A DNA stretch of 64,000 nucleotides, taken from NCBI RefSeq assembly GCF_011378905.1, contig NZ_WTPY01000006.1, positions 115,682-179,681 of the forward strand, in the 5' to 3' direction. The notes under the pieces were generated by a model. It ran no database searches, was not told where the DNA came from, and was given only the letters and a program-made list of their open reading frames with translations. Made by a program: the position numbers and the translations under genes. Numbering within the stretch: position 1 is the first letter of the stretch; every line of letters starts with the position of its first letter. This stretch comes from Paraglaciecola sp. 20A4 (lineage in GTDB: Bacteria > Pseudomonadota > Gammaproteobacteria > Enterobacterales > Alteromonadaceae). This document shows positions 46,150 through 57,751 of the stretch, piece after piece.

Positions 46150-46942
46150 TTCACAAAATATTAACTCATTAATGAATGAATACCAGTGCGCGAGCCTCCA
46201 TCATAAAGTCAAACTCAGACGGACTAAAATGATGTTGAAACGTATCAGTGGTTGTAGGGGGGCAAATCAAGTTGGTATTTATTGTATATTAATCATGTGT
46301 TTAGAGTGATATTTTTGCATTTGTAATTAATGACTTGTTAATTTATTTTTCAAATAACTTAAGTTGACCAATTAATTGATCATCATTCTAAAAAATAATC
46401 TTCACCGTGATTTCTTTGGGAATTCATTTCAATATCTTAAAGAGAGAAGTCAACGTTCAAAATCTTTTTTCTAAGCAAGAAGATATTCATTCCTATCTAC
46501 GGTTATCGTAGTTTAGGCGCTTTTATGGCTCAAGGTCTTCTCGAAGTAGTGGCGAAAAATCAGGGTAAGAGTGTGATCATGATTTAAGCCGTTATGACAT
46601 TTTGCAAATAACGTACATGCGTCGATGCAGGATAACGGTCTGGAAACAGGCTAGATTCGAGACAGCATCACCACGATAGTAAAAGTAGCAAATTGTAGAT
46701 TTATTTAAATAATATGACTTTACCCAAGCATAGAGCCGTTCAAACAATATTACTTAACTTTAGCTAGAAAGGGCGTAGCAGGTGAAGAACCCGCAAAAAA
46801 ACGCATCAACTCTGCGTCGAGCAGTGCGGTAATCTGTTAGGAATTCCCCTGGTTTATTGCATGGTGCTTCAGGGGCCAGGGGCAGGCTGTCGACCATTAC
46901 ATCGCTGTTATTTTAACCTACAGCTTTAGTGTTAATAAGCCA
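46150..46942. other. 793-bp non-coding stretch, one protein-like fragment
   Basis: The region is AT-rich and has no clear gene. An open frame of 48 codons at 46441-46587 on the plus strand reads IFIPIYGYRSLGAFMAQ then GLLEVVAKNQGKSVIMI to a stop. It looks protein-like and vaguely like a transposase fragment, but I cannot assign it. Confidence 0.35.
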
Positions 46943-48649
46943 TTAAGCGGTTTTAAATTGGTCTATTAATCCTTTGATTTTCAGCGTCAGTTCTGTGGTG
47001 AAGTGGCTATTTTTTGCTGTTTCGTGTGAACCTTGCGCAGTGCTATCTACATGATAAGTGATAGTATCTACGTTATGTTTTATTTCATGTATTGTTGCAT
47101 TTTGCTTTTCGGTAGCAACGGCGATTTGACTGTTAATGTCGGTAATTAGCAGAACAGATTCGGTTATTTTTTTTAATGAGTCGCCTGTTTCTCTTGTTTT
47201 CTCAACGCAAGCTACCGTTCTAATTTTGCTATTTTCCATGACTTCTACTGCACCTTTTGCTCCAATTTGCAGTTTTTCAATCATTGCTTGAATTTCAGAT
47301 GTAGAATCTTGAGTGCGCTGGGCCAACGTGCGCACTTCATCCGCTACAACAGCAAAACCCCGACCATGCTCTCCCGCTCTGGCTGCTTCAATCGCGGCGT
47401 TTAATGCTAATAGATTGGTCTGATCGGCAATACCTCGAATAACATCTAGTACTGAACCAATATTATTAGCATCTTGCGCGAGTATATTTATGACCCCAGA
47501 AGAATTATCAATATCATTATTCAATAGATTAATGTCACTAATGGCTTGGTCAACAATTTTCAGTCCATCAGATGCTGCTTGATTTGATAAGTTGGCTAAA
47601 TTAACGCCTCGTATCGCATATTGAGCCACTTCTTCAACCGCTGGAAGTATTTGCTCAAGAGACGCTAATAATTGTTCAATTCCTTGTTTTTGCTCGCTAA
47701 TGGCTTGGTTTGTTGATGTCGCTGTTGCGTTTAATTGTGTTGCTGATGTAGATATATCATCAATCGCTCCGCGTAATTCAATAACCACTGTTTGAATATG
47801 ATTAGCAAAAAGATTAAAGCCACGGGCTAATGCAGATAATTCGTCGTCACCGTTGTCATTTAAACGTTTACTTAAGTCGCCGTCTCCTTCACCAATATTT
47901 AACATCGCATTGATAGCCTGTTGTAGTGGTTTAAATAAAGCTTGAATAATAAACAATATTAACAGTAGCACGAGTGCTGCTATGACGAGCTGCAAAATCA
48001 GGCTTATATTCAACCAGAACGAAACGTCCTCTTGCGCATCCTTTAGTTCGTTTGCCGTACGAGTATCCAGTGCACGGAAAAATTCATTAACTGGCTCCAT
48101 GATTTTCATTACTTCGTTGTGGTACATATCGTTGAATAGAATCCGTAAAGCAAAAGCATTGATGGTTTCACCTACTAGGGGGGAGAATGGGCCATCCACT
48201 ATTTTTCCTGCTTTAATTGATTCCATGGCCTGGGTTTCTGTTTTAATGAGTGCAATAGAATTTTCATTTGCTTGGTCTAACCGGGCGAATTCTTTCGTTG
48301 AAAAATTTAACTCTTTCATAATATTAGTTTGCTTCTTTATTTTCCCTGGATATAAAGCCGCGTCGACAGAATCAGGGCGTTTACTCTCACCATTACGCCA
48401 TTTCACGATATTCCAATATTCATCCTCATATTTTGGGTCTCCGGTGGCGATATAGCTACGCGCTAGCTTTGTTAAATCCATCGATGTTTGACGAAATTCA
48501 TTGGCAACGAGATAAGAGAGATAACGCACCGAGCTATTGCTCATTTGGTCGATATTTTTATTGCGAGCAATACTTTGAGACAGAATAGCGAAAGAAACTA
48601 AAATGATAATTGCGGTGAGCATCGACAGAAGACGGGTCTTTATAGTCAT
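46943..48649 (-). CDS. methyl-accepting chemotaxis protein
   Basis: The 568-residue receptor has an N-terminal membrane helix (residues about 5-24), a periplasmic helical sensor domain of about 190 residues, a second membrane helix near residues 215-240, a HAMP region and a long cytoplasmic coiled coil with the signalling tip [37 protein letters not shown] described in pieces here as [18 protein letters not shown] and [15 protein letters not shown]. No C-terminal NWETF-like tether for CheR is visible. The ligand is unknown. Confidence 0.93.
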   Translation of the reverse strand: MTIKTRLLSMLTAIIILVSFAILSQSIARNKNIDQMSNSSVRYLSYLVANEFRQTSMDLTKLARSYIATGDPKYEDEYWNIVKWRNGESKRPDSVDAALYPGKIKKQTNIMKELNFSTKEFARLDQANENSIALIKTETQAMESIKAGKIVDGPFSPLVGETINAFALRILFNDMYHNEVMKIMEPVNEFFRALDTRTANELKDAQEDVSFWLNISLILQLVIAALVLLLILFIIQALFKPLQQAINAMLNIGEGDGDLSKRLNDNGDDELSALARGFNLFANHIQTVVIELRGAIDDISTSATQLNATATSTNQAISEQKQGIEQLLASLEQILPAVEEVAQYAIRGVNLANLSNQAASDGLKIVDQAISDINLLNNDIDNSSGVINILAQDANNIGSVLDVIRGIADQTNLLALNAAIEAARAGEHGRGFAVVADEVRTLAQRTQDSTSEIQAMIEKLQIGAKGAVEVMENSKIRTVACVEKTRETGDSLKKITESVLLITDINSQIAVATEKQNATIHEIKHNVDTITYHVDSTAQGSHETAKNSHFTTELTLKIKGLIDQFKTA

Positions 48650-49045
48650 GTTGATCCCTGTTAATTAATTTTATATAGACATGGATATAAGAAAAGCAAA
48701 GAGAGTATAGAACAAGGTAACCAGATAGGTATGTAATCTTAACTATTGTGAAAACTCTACCGTTAATAACATTAATCAATTTTACTGAATCCATACCAGT
48801 TCACTTTTTGCGAGTGTGCTATTTTTCAACGGAGTCAAAAGTGGCGATAAAAAGACAAGAAAATAAGAGGGTATTTATTATTACAAATCGTATTGATTTG
48901 CTCACTTCATTTATGACTTATTTCGGTAGTGCACTAGGTTATATAACTACAATAGAGCCGAGCCCAACATAATGTGTGCAATATGATGTGCTCGGTCTTT
49001 GGTCACACACTAACGATAGCGAATTAAGAGTCTGAGGCCCAAAAT
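48650..49045. other. 396-bp intergenic region
   Basis: It separates the chemotaxis receptor from the GGDEF-EAL gene, both on the minus strand. It probably holds the receptor promoter. I see no repeats, RNA gene or convincing ORF. Confidence 0.4.
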
Positions 49046-51361
49046 TTATATAATGTAGGTTTTTTGTTTAATAAGTAACTTTTCAAAATCATCGACTAAA
49101 AGCGGTCGTGCCAATAAGTATCCTTGCCCTAAAACACAACCAGCTTGTATCAGTAATTGCTTTTGTTGTTCAGTTTCTATGCCTTCAGCGATGACATGGA
49201 TATTAAGTTTTTTTGCCATGACAATAATCGCTTCGCATAGCGCAGCGTCATTGTTATCAGCAGTCATATTCTGCACAAAACTTTTATCGATTTTTAAGTA
49301 ATCAATAGCGTAATTTTTAAGATAAGAAAAAGAGCAATAGCCCGTACCGAAATCATCAATTGATATGGCAATGCCTCGCTGACGGAGCTTAGCTAATATG
49401 TCGACAACGTCAGTTTGATTTTCCATTAATAGATTTTCAGTAATTTCGATCGCAATAGCGTCACATGGTATATTTTGCGCTATAAGTGATTCAGTCCAAG
49501 CATTGAATTGTTCACCTTCATTTTGGAATTGCAGGGGGGAAATATTGATGCTTATTGAAAAACCATTACCGTATTTTTCTCGCCAATTTTTTGCTTGTTG
49601 CGAAACCTCATTGAATATCCAATCGCTGATTTCAACAATGAGCCCTATTTCTTCCGCAATAGGAATGAAGTCCAATGGTGAAATCAAACCTTTTTCAGGA
49701 TGTTCCCAGCGAATAAGTGCTTCGGCTTTCATTATTTGGTTGTTTGCCAAGTTCACTATAGGTTGATAAACCATATAGAATTGTTGTTGTGCAATAGCGA
49801 TGCGTAAGTCCTGAATAATTTCCATTCGCTTGATAAAGTCAGCGCGCATATTATCAGTAAAATAATGAACGCTATTGCGGCCGCGTATTTTTGCGTGGTA
49901 CATAGCTTGATCTGCGTTTCTTAGCAGTCCGTCAATGCTTAGTGCATCATCTGGGTAAAATGCAATACCTATGCTGGCAGTACAATAAACTTTTTTTTCT
50001 TCAATGATATAAGGTTGTGCTAGCGTGTTTGATAGTTTCTGGCCAATATTGTCGATATCTTCAGGTATGCTTGCCCCCACAAGTACGATAATAAATTCAT
50101 CCCCTCCTAGGCGTGCGGCAATATCATTCTTTCTAATGGCACTTTTAATACGTTTTGAACACTCGATAAGTACAGTGTCTCCAGCGCCATGTCCTAATGA
50201 ATCATTAACATCTTTAAATTTATCAAGGTCTAACATAGCAATAGCGATTTGCTTATTCTCACGTTGCGCATTGGCAATCGCAGTGGTTAAGTGTTCTTGT
50301 AATAAATTACGATTCGGTAAGTTGGTTAAGCTGTCATAATTAGCTTGTTGCCAGATGATTTCATCTGCTTTTTCTCGCTCTATTGCTATACGGGCAAGAT
50401 TTGAAAATTGCTCAATTAGTTTGAATTCAGAGGCTTTTGGGGCCGATATTTTACGATGGTAGATAGAGAAAGTACCTAATACTTTTCCCTGGTTATCGAT
50501 GATGGGTTCAGACCAACAGGCCGCTAATTCTACTTTTTTCGCTAATGCCTTCCAAGAAGCCCAATCAGGGTGAGATGCGATATCGGTAACGATAACGCGT
50601 TTTCCGGTAAAGGCCGCTGCGCCGCTTGAGCTAAAGCCTTGATCAATCCCTAAGCCGTCAAGTGCTTGATTATAACAATCAGGCAAGCTTGGCGCGGCGC
50701 CGAGTTTTAAGTGCTTACCTGATTCATCTAGTAGCAAAATACTGCATATAGCGTCAGGGAATTCATTTTCTATCGCATGAACAATGGCAGGCAGTACTTT
50801 TGACAACTTACTTGAACTGGCGATCGACTCTAGAATATTATTGCGTAGTTGATTTACTTTATCTTTCTCAAGTAACTGGCGATTTTTGTTTTGCATAAAC
50901 ATGGAAAATATCAAGGAAAAGATATTTGTCACTACAAATGCTGCAATAATCCGTGGCAACGTGAAACTATCAAATTGCTCATAGGTAATGAAACAAGCAA
51001 CTGTAATTAAAAGAATATTAAATATGCTAGCAACGAGGGTCGGTAATAAATAAAAGCTGGCGATGATGATAGGAAAAATCCAATAAATTAGACCTGCACC
51101 TTTTATATAGATGCCTAATAAAATCGTGACCTGAGCGAGAACAGCAAATAAACCGCTAAAAAGTTTTACCTTGCTGGTAAACCAAACACCAAGAAATATA
51201 GTGAAAATCCCCCCAACCGCAACGAGATCAACTGCTATATGCTCTTTATCATCAGCGAACAAACTGGCAATAAAAAAAGGAAATAATATTAGAGTTGCCG
51301 CTGCGGTAATTGCCAATAGAATTTTGTCTTCTAAAGTGCGGTGTTCCATTTTAACCGTCAT
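49046..51361 (-). CDS. membrane GAF-GGDEF-EAL cyclic-di-GMP protein
   Basis: The 771-residue protein has five to six membrane helices in residues 10-155, a GAF domain (about 175-330, with AICSILLLDESGKHL), GGDEF (RLGGDEF, GGDEF at 419-423) and a complete EAL domain (AEALIRWEHPEKG, NISPLQF, IEITENLL, SIDDFGTGYCSFSYL, IAEGIETEQQ). The RxxD inhibitory site is present as R410-D413, five residues before GGDEF. Both activities could be live; the membrane part is probably the sensor. It is monocistronic. Confidence 0.92.
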   Translation of the reverse strand: MTVKMEHRTLEDKILLAITAAATLILFPFFIASLFADDKEHIAVDLVAVGGIFTIFLGVWFTSKVKLFSGLFAVLAQVTILLGIYIKGAGLIYWIFPIIIASFYLLPTLVASIFNILLITVACFITYEQFDSFTLPRIIAAFVVTNIFSLIFSMFMQNKNRQLLEKDKVNQLRNNILESIASSSKLSKVLPAIVHAIENEFPDAICSILLLDESGKHLKLGAAPSLPDCYNQALDGLGIDQGFSSSGAAAFTGKRVIVTDIASHPDWASWKALAKKVELAACWSEPIIDNQGKVLGTFSIYHRKISAPKASEFKLIEQFSNLARIAIEREKADEIIWQQANYDSLTNLPNRNLLQEHLTTAIANAQRENKQIAIAMLDLDKFKDVNDSLGHGAGDTVLIECSKRIKSAIRKNDIAARLGGDEFIIVLVGASIPEDIDNIGQKLSNTLAQPYIIEEKKVYCTASIGIAFYPDDALSIDGLLRNADQAMYHAKIRGRNSVHYFTDNMRADFIKRMEIIQDLRIAIAQQQFYMVYQPIVNLANNQIMKAEALIRWEHPEKGLISPLDFIPIAEEIGLIVEISDWIFNEVSQQAKNWREKYGNGFSISINISPLQFQNEGEQFNAWTESLIAQNIPCDAIAIEITENLLMENQTDVVDILAKLRQRGIAISIDDFGTGYCSFSYLKNYAIDYLKIDKSFVQNMTADNNDAALCEAIIVMAKKLNIHVIAEGIETEQQKQLLIQAGCVLGQGYLLARPLLVDDFEKLLIKQKTYII

Positions 51362-51895
51362 ACTAAATTAGCTTCCTATTCATGGTATTTATCTCAGGAA
51401 ATATTGCTGCGCGATTAGCTAATATATTGAAAATAAAAGAATCTACTATAAATAATATACACGGCAGAGGGTAAATAGACACCCATTTTCAAATTGTACA
51501 TATTTGTTCTACATTGAGCTTACAGGGGGAGTAATCAATCATTACACTATGGCTATCCTCATCGGTAGCTAAGTAAGCATAATTGTTACTCGTTAATTTA
51601 TGGACTTCAGCCACGTAGTTTTCTTCGTCGAGGCGAGCCAAATTTGTTTTTCTATTTCGTCCAGATTTTGTAAGTTAATTATGCTCTATAATCTACTGGC
51701 TATAAGATGTAATTTTAGCTTTACTGGATGTAAATTAATTGATTTAACCAATCGCGTATTTTAAGAACTCGTGATGAAACGTACCAAGCTCAATTCAATA
51801 ATGCTTAATTAGCAAAGCGTATTATGTTGGAATATTGGTTTATTTGTACCCCATGGTCGGTAAGCACTCCCCCAGCAACTCAGGAGCATTGACTA
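51362..51895. other. 534-bp AT-rich intergenic region
   Basis: It lies between the divergent GGDEF-EAL gene and the ParB/Usp gene and must hold both promoters. Its base composition is sharply lower in GC than the gene that follows. No repeats or RNA genes are recognised. Confidence 0.4.
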
Positions 51896-53590
51896 ATGTC
51901 ATTCGAATTCAGCAACAACCCTTTGGGTGCACGCGAGGACTTTCGCCGCGCCCGGCGCCGCGCGGCGTTGCAAGAAATTGTTTTTCAATTCAAAGGGAAA
52001 TCTTCCGACCTGTTGTCCTATGACGATGTCGTTCACAAGCTCAAGGGGCTGGAAGTCTCAGCGCAGTTGCTCAAAGACATTCCAATTGATTCTATTGTCG
52101 GTAGTGTGGGTCGCTACCGAGACTTTAACCGCCGATTTCTGCCGCGTGATGGCATCAATTCGGAACGTTGGGCCAGGGTAAAAATGGCGATGACCGGGCT
52201 CAAAGGGGTACCGCCCATCGAAGTCTATCAGATTGGCGAAGCGTACTTTGTCAAAGACGGTAATCATCGTGTATCGGTGGCCCGGGAAATGGGATTCAGC
52301 CATTTTCAGGCTTATGTTACGCAAGTGCAAACTAAGGTTCCTCTGGCGCTAAATGTGGAGCCTGACGAACTTATCCTTAAGGCCGAGCTTGCTGAGTTCC
52401 TCGAGAAAACACGTCTCGATCACATTCGTCCTGGCGCTGATTTGACCGTAACCGTCCCTGGCCAGTACGTCGCTTTGTTCGAGCATATCAATGTTCATCG
52501 TTATTATATGGGGCTCGAACAACGTCGAGAAATTACCTACGTCGAAGCTGTGCTGCATTGGTATGATACCCTTTACCAACCTGTTGTAGATATCATTCAT
52601 AAGCAGGGGATGCTGCAGGAATTTTCTGGACGCACTGATACCGACCTCTATCTATATATCACTCAGCACAGAACGGAACTCGAAGAACGCTTGGGATGGG
52701 ATATTACCGCAGAAACTGCCGCCGGTGATATTGAACCGCGCTCGTCTGGTTATAGGGCGACTAGCGAACCTATACGTAATATTTACAAACATCAAGGTAC
52801 TTCAAAACCACAATCTGCATTGGTCAAAGGTCGCTTATTTGTCGATATACTCGTGGCGATCGACGGTTGCGACAGCGGCTGGAGCAGTCTGACCCATGCG
52901 GCATTGATTGCTCGGCGTGAAAATGGTGCCCGCTTGCATGGTCTTCATATCGTTCCTGTTCGCAGTGAACGTCATGGTCCGAAGATGGAAGAACTGCAAA
53001 ACAATTTTAATGACCGCTGCCGAAAATTCGATTTGTCTGGCCGACTAGCGATTGATGCGGGTAAGCGCATTAGACGGATCTGTCAGCGTGCCCGCTATAC
53101 TGATTTGACGGTAATGTGTCTTACTGGTGGACAGACTGATACCAAGCTCAGTGAGGGACTGCGCACTTTGTTACGCTCCTGTCCACGACCTGTTTTAGTG
53201 GTAACACAGGAGGAATCTCCTTTGGACAGGATATTGCTAGCATATGACGGTAGTGGTCTAGCCAGAGAGGCGCTTTATACTGCCGCCTATCTGGCGGGTC
53301 AGTGGGGCATAGAACTGGCGGTGCTCACAGTTCATGACGCGCAGATCTCGGCGGACAACATTCAGCAACGGGCTCGTCATTATCTGGAGTCTCACGGCAT
53401 TGAGGCAATTTATATTACCGAGCAAAAAGTCGCTATTGTCCAAGCGATCCTGAATACGGTTAAAGAACAAAATAGTAATCTGATCCTTATGGGGGCGCAT
53501 GGCAGGAACGCGCCGTGGTATATCAATGTAGGTAGTGCAGTGGCGCCGGTATTGCAACAAAGCAATCAACCTGTGCTGATCTGCGGATAG
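51896..53590 (+). CDS. ParB-like / double universal-stress-protein fusion
   Basis: The 564-residue protein has an N-terminal ParB/sulfiredoxin-like domain (residues about 60-150; IPIDSIVGSVGRYRDFNRRF and AYFVKDGNHRVSVAREMG, the GNHR nucleotide motif), a linker, then two Usp modules (about 315-425 and 435-564). The second has the Usp ATP signature G-2x-G-9x-G-S in GAHGRNAPWYINVGSA; the first lacks it. CAGGAG precedes the ATG. The downstream PP2C gene starts 6 bp later. The GC-rich codon use differs from the neighbouring genes, which suggests transfer. Its role is not established. Confidence 0.85.
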   Translation: MSFEFSNNPLGAREDFRRARRRAALQEIVFQFKGKSSDLLSYDDVVHKLKGLEVSAQLLKDIPIDSIVGSVGRYRDFNRRFLPRDGINSERWARVKMAMTGLKGVPPIEVYQIGEAYFVKDGNHRVSVAREMGFSHFQAYVTQVQTKVPLALNVEPDELILKAELAEFLEKTRLDHIRPGADLTVTVPGQYVALFEHINVHRYYMGLEQRREITYVEAVLHWYDTLYQPVVDIIHKQGMLQEFSGRTDTDLYLYITQHRTELEERLGWDITAETAAGDIEPRSSGYRATSEPIRNIYKHQGTSKPQSALVKGRLFVDILVAIDGCDSGWSSLTHAALIARRENGARLHGLHIVPVRSERHGPKMEELQNNFNDRCRKFDLSGRLAIDAGKRIRRICQRARYTDLTVMCLTGGQTDTKLSEGLRTLLRSCPRPVLVVTQEESPLDRILLAYDGSGLAREALYTAAYLAGQWGIELAVLTVHDAQISADNIQQRARHYLESHGIEAIYITEQKVAIVQAILNTVKEQNSNLILMGAHGRNAPWYINVGSAVAPVLQQSNQPVLICG

Positions 53591-53596
53591 CCAACT

Positions 53597-54250
53597 ATGT
53601 TGAATATAGTCAGCGATACCCGTCCCGGATATGGTGAAAATGAGGATGTATTTATGGTGCAATGGCACCCTAAAGCACCAGATTTGCTACTCGTTGCGAT
53701 TGCCGACGGGCAAGGGGGGCAACCGGGCGCTAAGGTCGCCGCGCAACAAGCCTGTCGATTAATATTGCAAGCCGCTGCTGATAGCAGGCCTTGGAGCCTG
53801 TTGTGGACACAAAAATGGGAGCGGCTATTGGGGCGAATCGACCGGGCGTTGCGCGCAAACGCAGACGCTGGGTTTACCACTTTGATAGCATTCGCGGTAA
53901 AGCGTAATAAGCTATTTGGGGCAGCATGCGGTGACAGCGCTTTAATGGCTGTCACTGCCCGGGATGTTCAGGTTCTGACCAAAGGACAAATGAAGAACCC
54001 ACCTGTTGGATCAGGTCGCGCTGCGGCTTTTGGTTTTAAGTTCCCCTTGGCGCCCCCGTGGACAATACTCGCTATGACTGACGGGGTTTGGAAGTTTGCG
54101 GGGTGGGACCAGATACGGGAAAAAGCGATAGAGGTTAGGGATCCTGAGGCAATGATCGAATCGATTCGAGGGGCGGCGATACGGTCTACTGGGAGCCTGC
54201 AGGACGATTTCACATTACTGGTAATCTGCGAGGATGGAAAAAAAAAGTAG
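53597..54250 (+). CDS. PP2C-family serine/threonine phosphatase
   Basis: The 217-residue protein is a compact PP2C: GYGENEDVF, ADGQGGQPGAKVA (metal Asp), GFTTLIAF, GDSALMAV, MTDGVWKFAG and QDDFTLLVICED. Those aspartates would bind two Mn/Mg ions. It is shorter than eukaryotic PP2C, like bacterial single-domain forms. It is co-transcribed with the ParB/Usp fusion and has the same GC-rich style, so it may dephosphorylate a partner in a stress switch. No kinase lies in the window. Confidence 0.88.
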   Translation: MLNIVSDTRPGYGENEDVFMVQWHPKAPDLLLVAIADGQGGQPGAKVAAQQACRLILQAAADSRPWSLLWTQKWERLLGRIDRALRANADAGFTTLIAFAVKRNKLFGAACGDSALMAVTARDVQVLTKGQMKNPPVGSGRAAAFGFKFPLAPPWTILAMTDGVWKFAGWDQIREKAIEVRDPEAMIESIRGAAIRSTGSLQDDFTLLVICEDGKKK

Positions 54251-54810
54251 ACTCAATCGAGTAAAGCGACATAAATACTTAACTGTAAAACTGTCTACTT
54301 GACAAAATAAACCCCTAAATAGCAGGGGCAATCAGATAAAAATACTGTGCCACGACTGGAAAGAGCATAATTACCCCAATTGACACGAAAAACACAGTGA
54401 ACAAATCGAAACTATCTAAATTTATTGAAACTCAGTAATACTGCTCAAATTTACACCCGATAAATATAGTAATCTATTTCGAGTTGCATTAGCCGTTATT
54501 CATTTCTTAATATCTATTGAGTGTACGATTTAATCTCGTTAGTTCTGTTGAACGTTCAGCACACGGGGTGATCTAAATCACGCTTCTACCGTAACTAGAT
54601 TTAATCTTAGTTTAATATTTATTTACCAATGATATTCGCTCAAGAGCACTGGTGTACATGGGCAGAAATAGCGCCTTAGCTGTTGCATTTATATGATCAA
54701 ATTTGGTCTTTCGCTGACATCCCCGACTAGTAAATAACTAAACCTACATCGAGTCCAATATCTTACATAGATGCCTTGGTAAATTTTAACACAACCGGAG
54801 CAACCAATTA
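54251..54810. other. 560-bp intergenic region before uvrA2
   Basis: It holds a CRP-like site at 54568-54581 and a palindrome TGAACGTTCA near 54549. There is no clear terminator for the PP2C gene. No RNA gene is recognised. Confidence 0.4.
54568..54581. promoter_or_regulatory. CRP-like palindrome upstream of uvrA2
   Basis: GTGATCTAAATCAC has the GTGA-N6-TCAC core of CRP sites, about 230 bp before the uvrA-like start. Confidence 0.45.
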
Positions 54811-57366
54811 ATGTCAAAAGCGCAAACAGGTTCAGTAAACATCCGAGTGAAAAAGAATAACGTGCTTTGTGACAAAGAACATTGTATTCAGGTGCGCGGT
54901 GCGCGTGTTCATAATTTAAATAACGTTGATGTGGATATACCACGTAACGCGCTCGTTGTTTTTACCGGCATATCTGGTTCGGGGAAGTCTTCGCTTGCTT
55001 TTGGGACATTGTTTGCAGAGTCACAACGTCGTTATCTTGATTCGGTGTCACCTTATGCGCGCCGATTGATCGATCAAGTTGATGAACCTGATGTGGACTC
55101 TATTGACGGATTACCGCCAGCAGTTGCTTTGCAGCAACAAAGGGGGACGCCATCGGTCCGGTCGTCCGTGGGCAGTGTCACGACCATTTCGAATGCTTTG
55201 CGTATGCTTTATTCCAGGGCTGGGGTTTATCCCCAAGGCCAATCGATACTTTATGCCGACGCGTTCTCGCCTAATACACCACAAGGTGCGTGCTCTGGAT
55301 GTCATGGTATCGGTCGGGTATTTGAGGTGACTGAGACGTTACTGGTTCCCGACGACAGTAAGACAATCCGCGAGCGCGCGATCTCAGCGTGGCCGCCAGC
55401 GTGGCAAGGCCAAAATCTTAGCCGTATTTTGGTGTCATTGGGATATGACATTGATACACCGTGGAAAGCATTACCGAAAAAAGCTCGTGACTGGATTTTA
55501 TTTACCGATGACACGCCCACCGTACCTGTTTTTCCTGAATACAGTTTTGCCCAAACCAAAGACGCAATTGAAAAAGGTGAGGAACCAAGTTACATGGGCA
55601 CGTTTGCAAGTGCCAAAAGCTACATCTTAAAATCTTTCGCAACGACGCAGAGCCCTCGCACTAAAAAACGTGTTTCGCAATATATGCAGATATCCGAGTG
55701 CCCCCAGTGCAGCGGCAAGAAACTTCAGCGTGCGTCACTATCGGTTAAGTTTGCAGGACTAGATATTGGTGAAATGTCTCAGTTAACCCTCACAGAGGTC
55801 GCATCGGTTCTACGTAAAGCTGCTAATACTAGGCCCGCGGACGACATGTTAAATCGAGAAAAGGCTATTGTGTCGCAACGTATTGCTAGTGATATTTTGG
55901 CCCGCGTCGAAGCGCTTACTACATTAGGATTAGGGTATCTTTCCCTTGAACGTAGCACTCCAACCTTATCACCTGGTGAACTACAGCGGTTGCGATTAGC
56001 CACGCAAATACGCTCGCAACTGTTTGGTGTGGTTTATGTTTTAGATGAGCCATCGGCTGGCCTACACCCAGCTGATACTCAGGCGTTATTGGGCGCGCTG
56101 GATGAACTAATACAGGCAGGTAATTCGGTTTTTGTTGTGGAGCATGACGTGAGTGTTATTCGCCATGCCAATTGGATAGTCGAAGTGGGGCCAGATGCCG
56201 GTACACATGGTGGAAACGTAATCTATAATGGCCCACTAGAAGGGTTACGTGACGTTACTCAGTCGCATACGAGTCGTCATTTGTTTGCCTCAAATAAGCC
56301 ACAGAAACGTATTTCAAGAGCACCTACTGGCTGGTTGCGGTTAGCGCAGGTTGAACGCAATAACCTTCATCAGCTAAACGTCGAGTTTCCTTTAGGCGTG
56401 ATGACAACGGTAACAGGGGTGTCGGGGTCGGGTAAGTCGAGCTTGGTAAGTCAAGCACTTGTAGAACTCGTAAACGCGTCACTCGGAGTGAGTAAAAGCG
56501 AAGCCGCGCCAACCGACGAAGCAGATTTATTGGATAGCGAGTTTGAAACATCAACCGGTGGATGGATTGTTGATGGAATGCAACATTTACGCCGATTGAT
56601 AACGGTTGACCAGAAACCCATAGGTCGAACGCCTCGCTCGAACTTAGCCACTTACACTGGTATGTTTGACAATGTGCGCAAATTATTTGCATCTACCGAC
56701 GAAGCTAGGAAACGTCGTTATGATGCGGGCCGTTTCTCATTTAATGTGATAAAAGGTCGTTGTGCAAATTGTGAAGGGGTGGGATTTGTGAGCGTGGAGC
56801 TACTATTTTTACCTAGTGTTTATTCCCCTTGTCCGGTGTGCCGAGGTCAGCGATATAATGAAAAAACACTTGAAATCATCTATCGAGAAAAAAACATTGC
56901 TGACGTGCTTGATTTGACAGTGGAGTCGGCAAAGTTATTTTTTGCCCAGCAACCTCATATATTGCGAACATTAGATGCCTTATTGCATGTAGGCTTAGGT
57001 TATTTACGCTTAGGCCAACCTGCCACCGAATTATCGGGAGGCGAAGCCCAGCGAATAAAACTGGCGACTGAGCTTCAACGCCAGCAGCGAGGGGATACCC
57101 TATACGTGCTTGATGAGCCGACAACGGGTCTGCACCCAGCGGATGTGACTATGTTAATGGCACAACTAAATGGACTCGTTGAGGTCGGCAACACGGTCAT
57201 TATGGTTGAGCACGATATGCAAGTGGCTAATAACAGCGATTGGGTGATCGATGTTGGTCCTGGTGCTGGTGATAAAGGGGGGAATATTGTCGCTCAAGGT
57301 ACGCCCATAAAAGTAGCAAGGTCGAAAACGAGTCGTACCGCCCCGTTTTTGAATTCAGTAAGCTAA
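54811..57366 (+). CDS. UvrA-like ABC ATPase of the UvrA2 class
   Basis: The 851-residue protein has two ABC halves, each with Walker A (GISGSGKSS and GVSGSGKSS), zinc-type Cys clusters (CSGCHG, CPQCSG, CANCEG, CPVCRGQ) and Walker B ([26 protein letters not shown]). The second signature is ELSGGEAQR; the first is LSPGELQR, with Pro in the second position. It is about 90 residues shorter than UvrA, and I see no UvrB-binding region, as in UvrA2 proteins that assist DNA-damage or drug tolerance. It is not next to uvrB. Confidence 0.88.
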   Translation: MSKAQTGSVNIRVKKNNVLCDKEHCIQVRGARVHNLNNVDVDIPRNALVVFTGISGSGKSSLAFGTLFAESQRRYLDSVSPYARRLIDQVDEPDVDSIDGLPPAVALQQQRGTPSVRSSVGSVTTISNALRMLYSRAGVYPQGQSILYADAFSPNTPQGACSGCHGIGRVFEVTETLLVPDDSKTIRERAISAWPPAWQGQNLSRILVSLGYDIDTPWKALPKKARDWILFTDDTPTVPVFPEYSFAQTKDAIEKGEEPSYMGTFASAKSYILKSFATTQSPRTKKRVSQYMQISECPQCSGKKLQRASLSVKFAGLDIGEMSQLTLTEVASVLRKAANTRPADDMLNREKAIVSQRIASDILARVEALTTLGLGYLSLERSTPTLSPGELQRLRLATQIRSQLFGVVYVLDEPSAGLHPADTQALLGALDELIQAGNSVFVVEHDVSVIRHANWIVEVGPDAGTHGGNVIYNGPLEGLRDVTQSHTSRHLFASNKPQKRISRAPTGWLRLAQVERNNLHQLNVEFPLGVMTTVTGVSGSGKSSLVSQALVELVNASLGVSKSEAAPTDEADLLDSEFETSTGGWIVDGMQHLRRLITVDQKPIGRTPRSNLATYTGMFDNVRKLFASTDEARKRRYDAGRFSFNVIKGRCANCEGVGFVSVELLFLPSVYSPCPVCRGQRYNEKTLEIIYREKNIADVLDLTVESAKLFFAQQPHILRTLDALLHVGLGYLRLGQPATELSGGEAQRIKLATELQRQQRGDTLYVLDEPTTGLHPADVTMLMAQLNGLVEVGNTVIMVEHDMQVANNSDWVIDVGPGAGDKGGNIVAQGTPIKVARSKTSRTAPFLNSVS

Positions 57367-57420
57367 GTGTTTATGATACTGAAAAACGGTGTAACCTGTT
57401 TTTTTACAGCGCAATAGGTT

Positions 57421-57684
57421 ATGCCAACGTATTTAAAAAGTACACGTATTACCAGTGGGCGGAGCATGAGAGCAGAATTACGAGCGAAAGTAATCGAGGT
57501 ATGTAATAAGAAAATTGCTAGCAAAGGTACGAATGTAGGTCTTTCATTCTATGCTTTTTTTGCTAATAGAAATGATAATCCCGTGTTACTCATGGAAGCA
57601 GCCACGTGGTGGATACAAACTCATCAGTTGGACCATTTCGTTAAAGCACAAAAAATTAAACAGATGGTTGAGGAGGGACATTAG
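57421..57684 (+). CDS. small conserved-looking protein, possibly DUF6500 type
   Basis: The 87-residue protein (or 72 from M16) has a clear composition: RAKVIEVCNKKIASKG, GLSFYAFFANRNDNP and LLMEAATWWIQTHQLDHF. It has no signal or membrane segment. I associate it with the DUF6500 family but cannot check. The start is ambiguous because both candidate ribosome sites are too close to their ATG. It follows uvrA2 by 54 bp and could share its transcript. Confidence 0.65.
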   Translation: MPTYLKSTRITSGRSMRAELRAKVIEVCNKKIASKGTNVGLSFYAFFANRNDNPVLLMEAATWWIQTHQLDHFVKAQKIKQMVEEGH

Positions 57685-57751
57685 ACAGTCTACCTGCGTG
57701 TTTAAAACGGTGATAAATCACTGTTCAGCGTTGTCGATCAAAAATCTGCAA

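Noticed and set aside
46336-46386. TTGAC/TTGAT-like sequences near 46370
   Set aside because: Half-sites do not have the 4-nt spacing and reverse half needed for an FNR box.
48748-48972. Short ORF between chemotaxis receptor and GGDEF-EAL gene
   Set aside because: No ribosome site or recognisable composition; likely random in AT-rich DNA.
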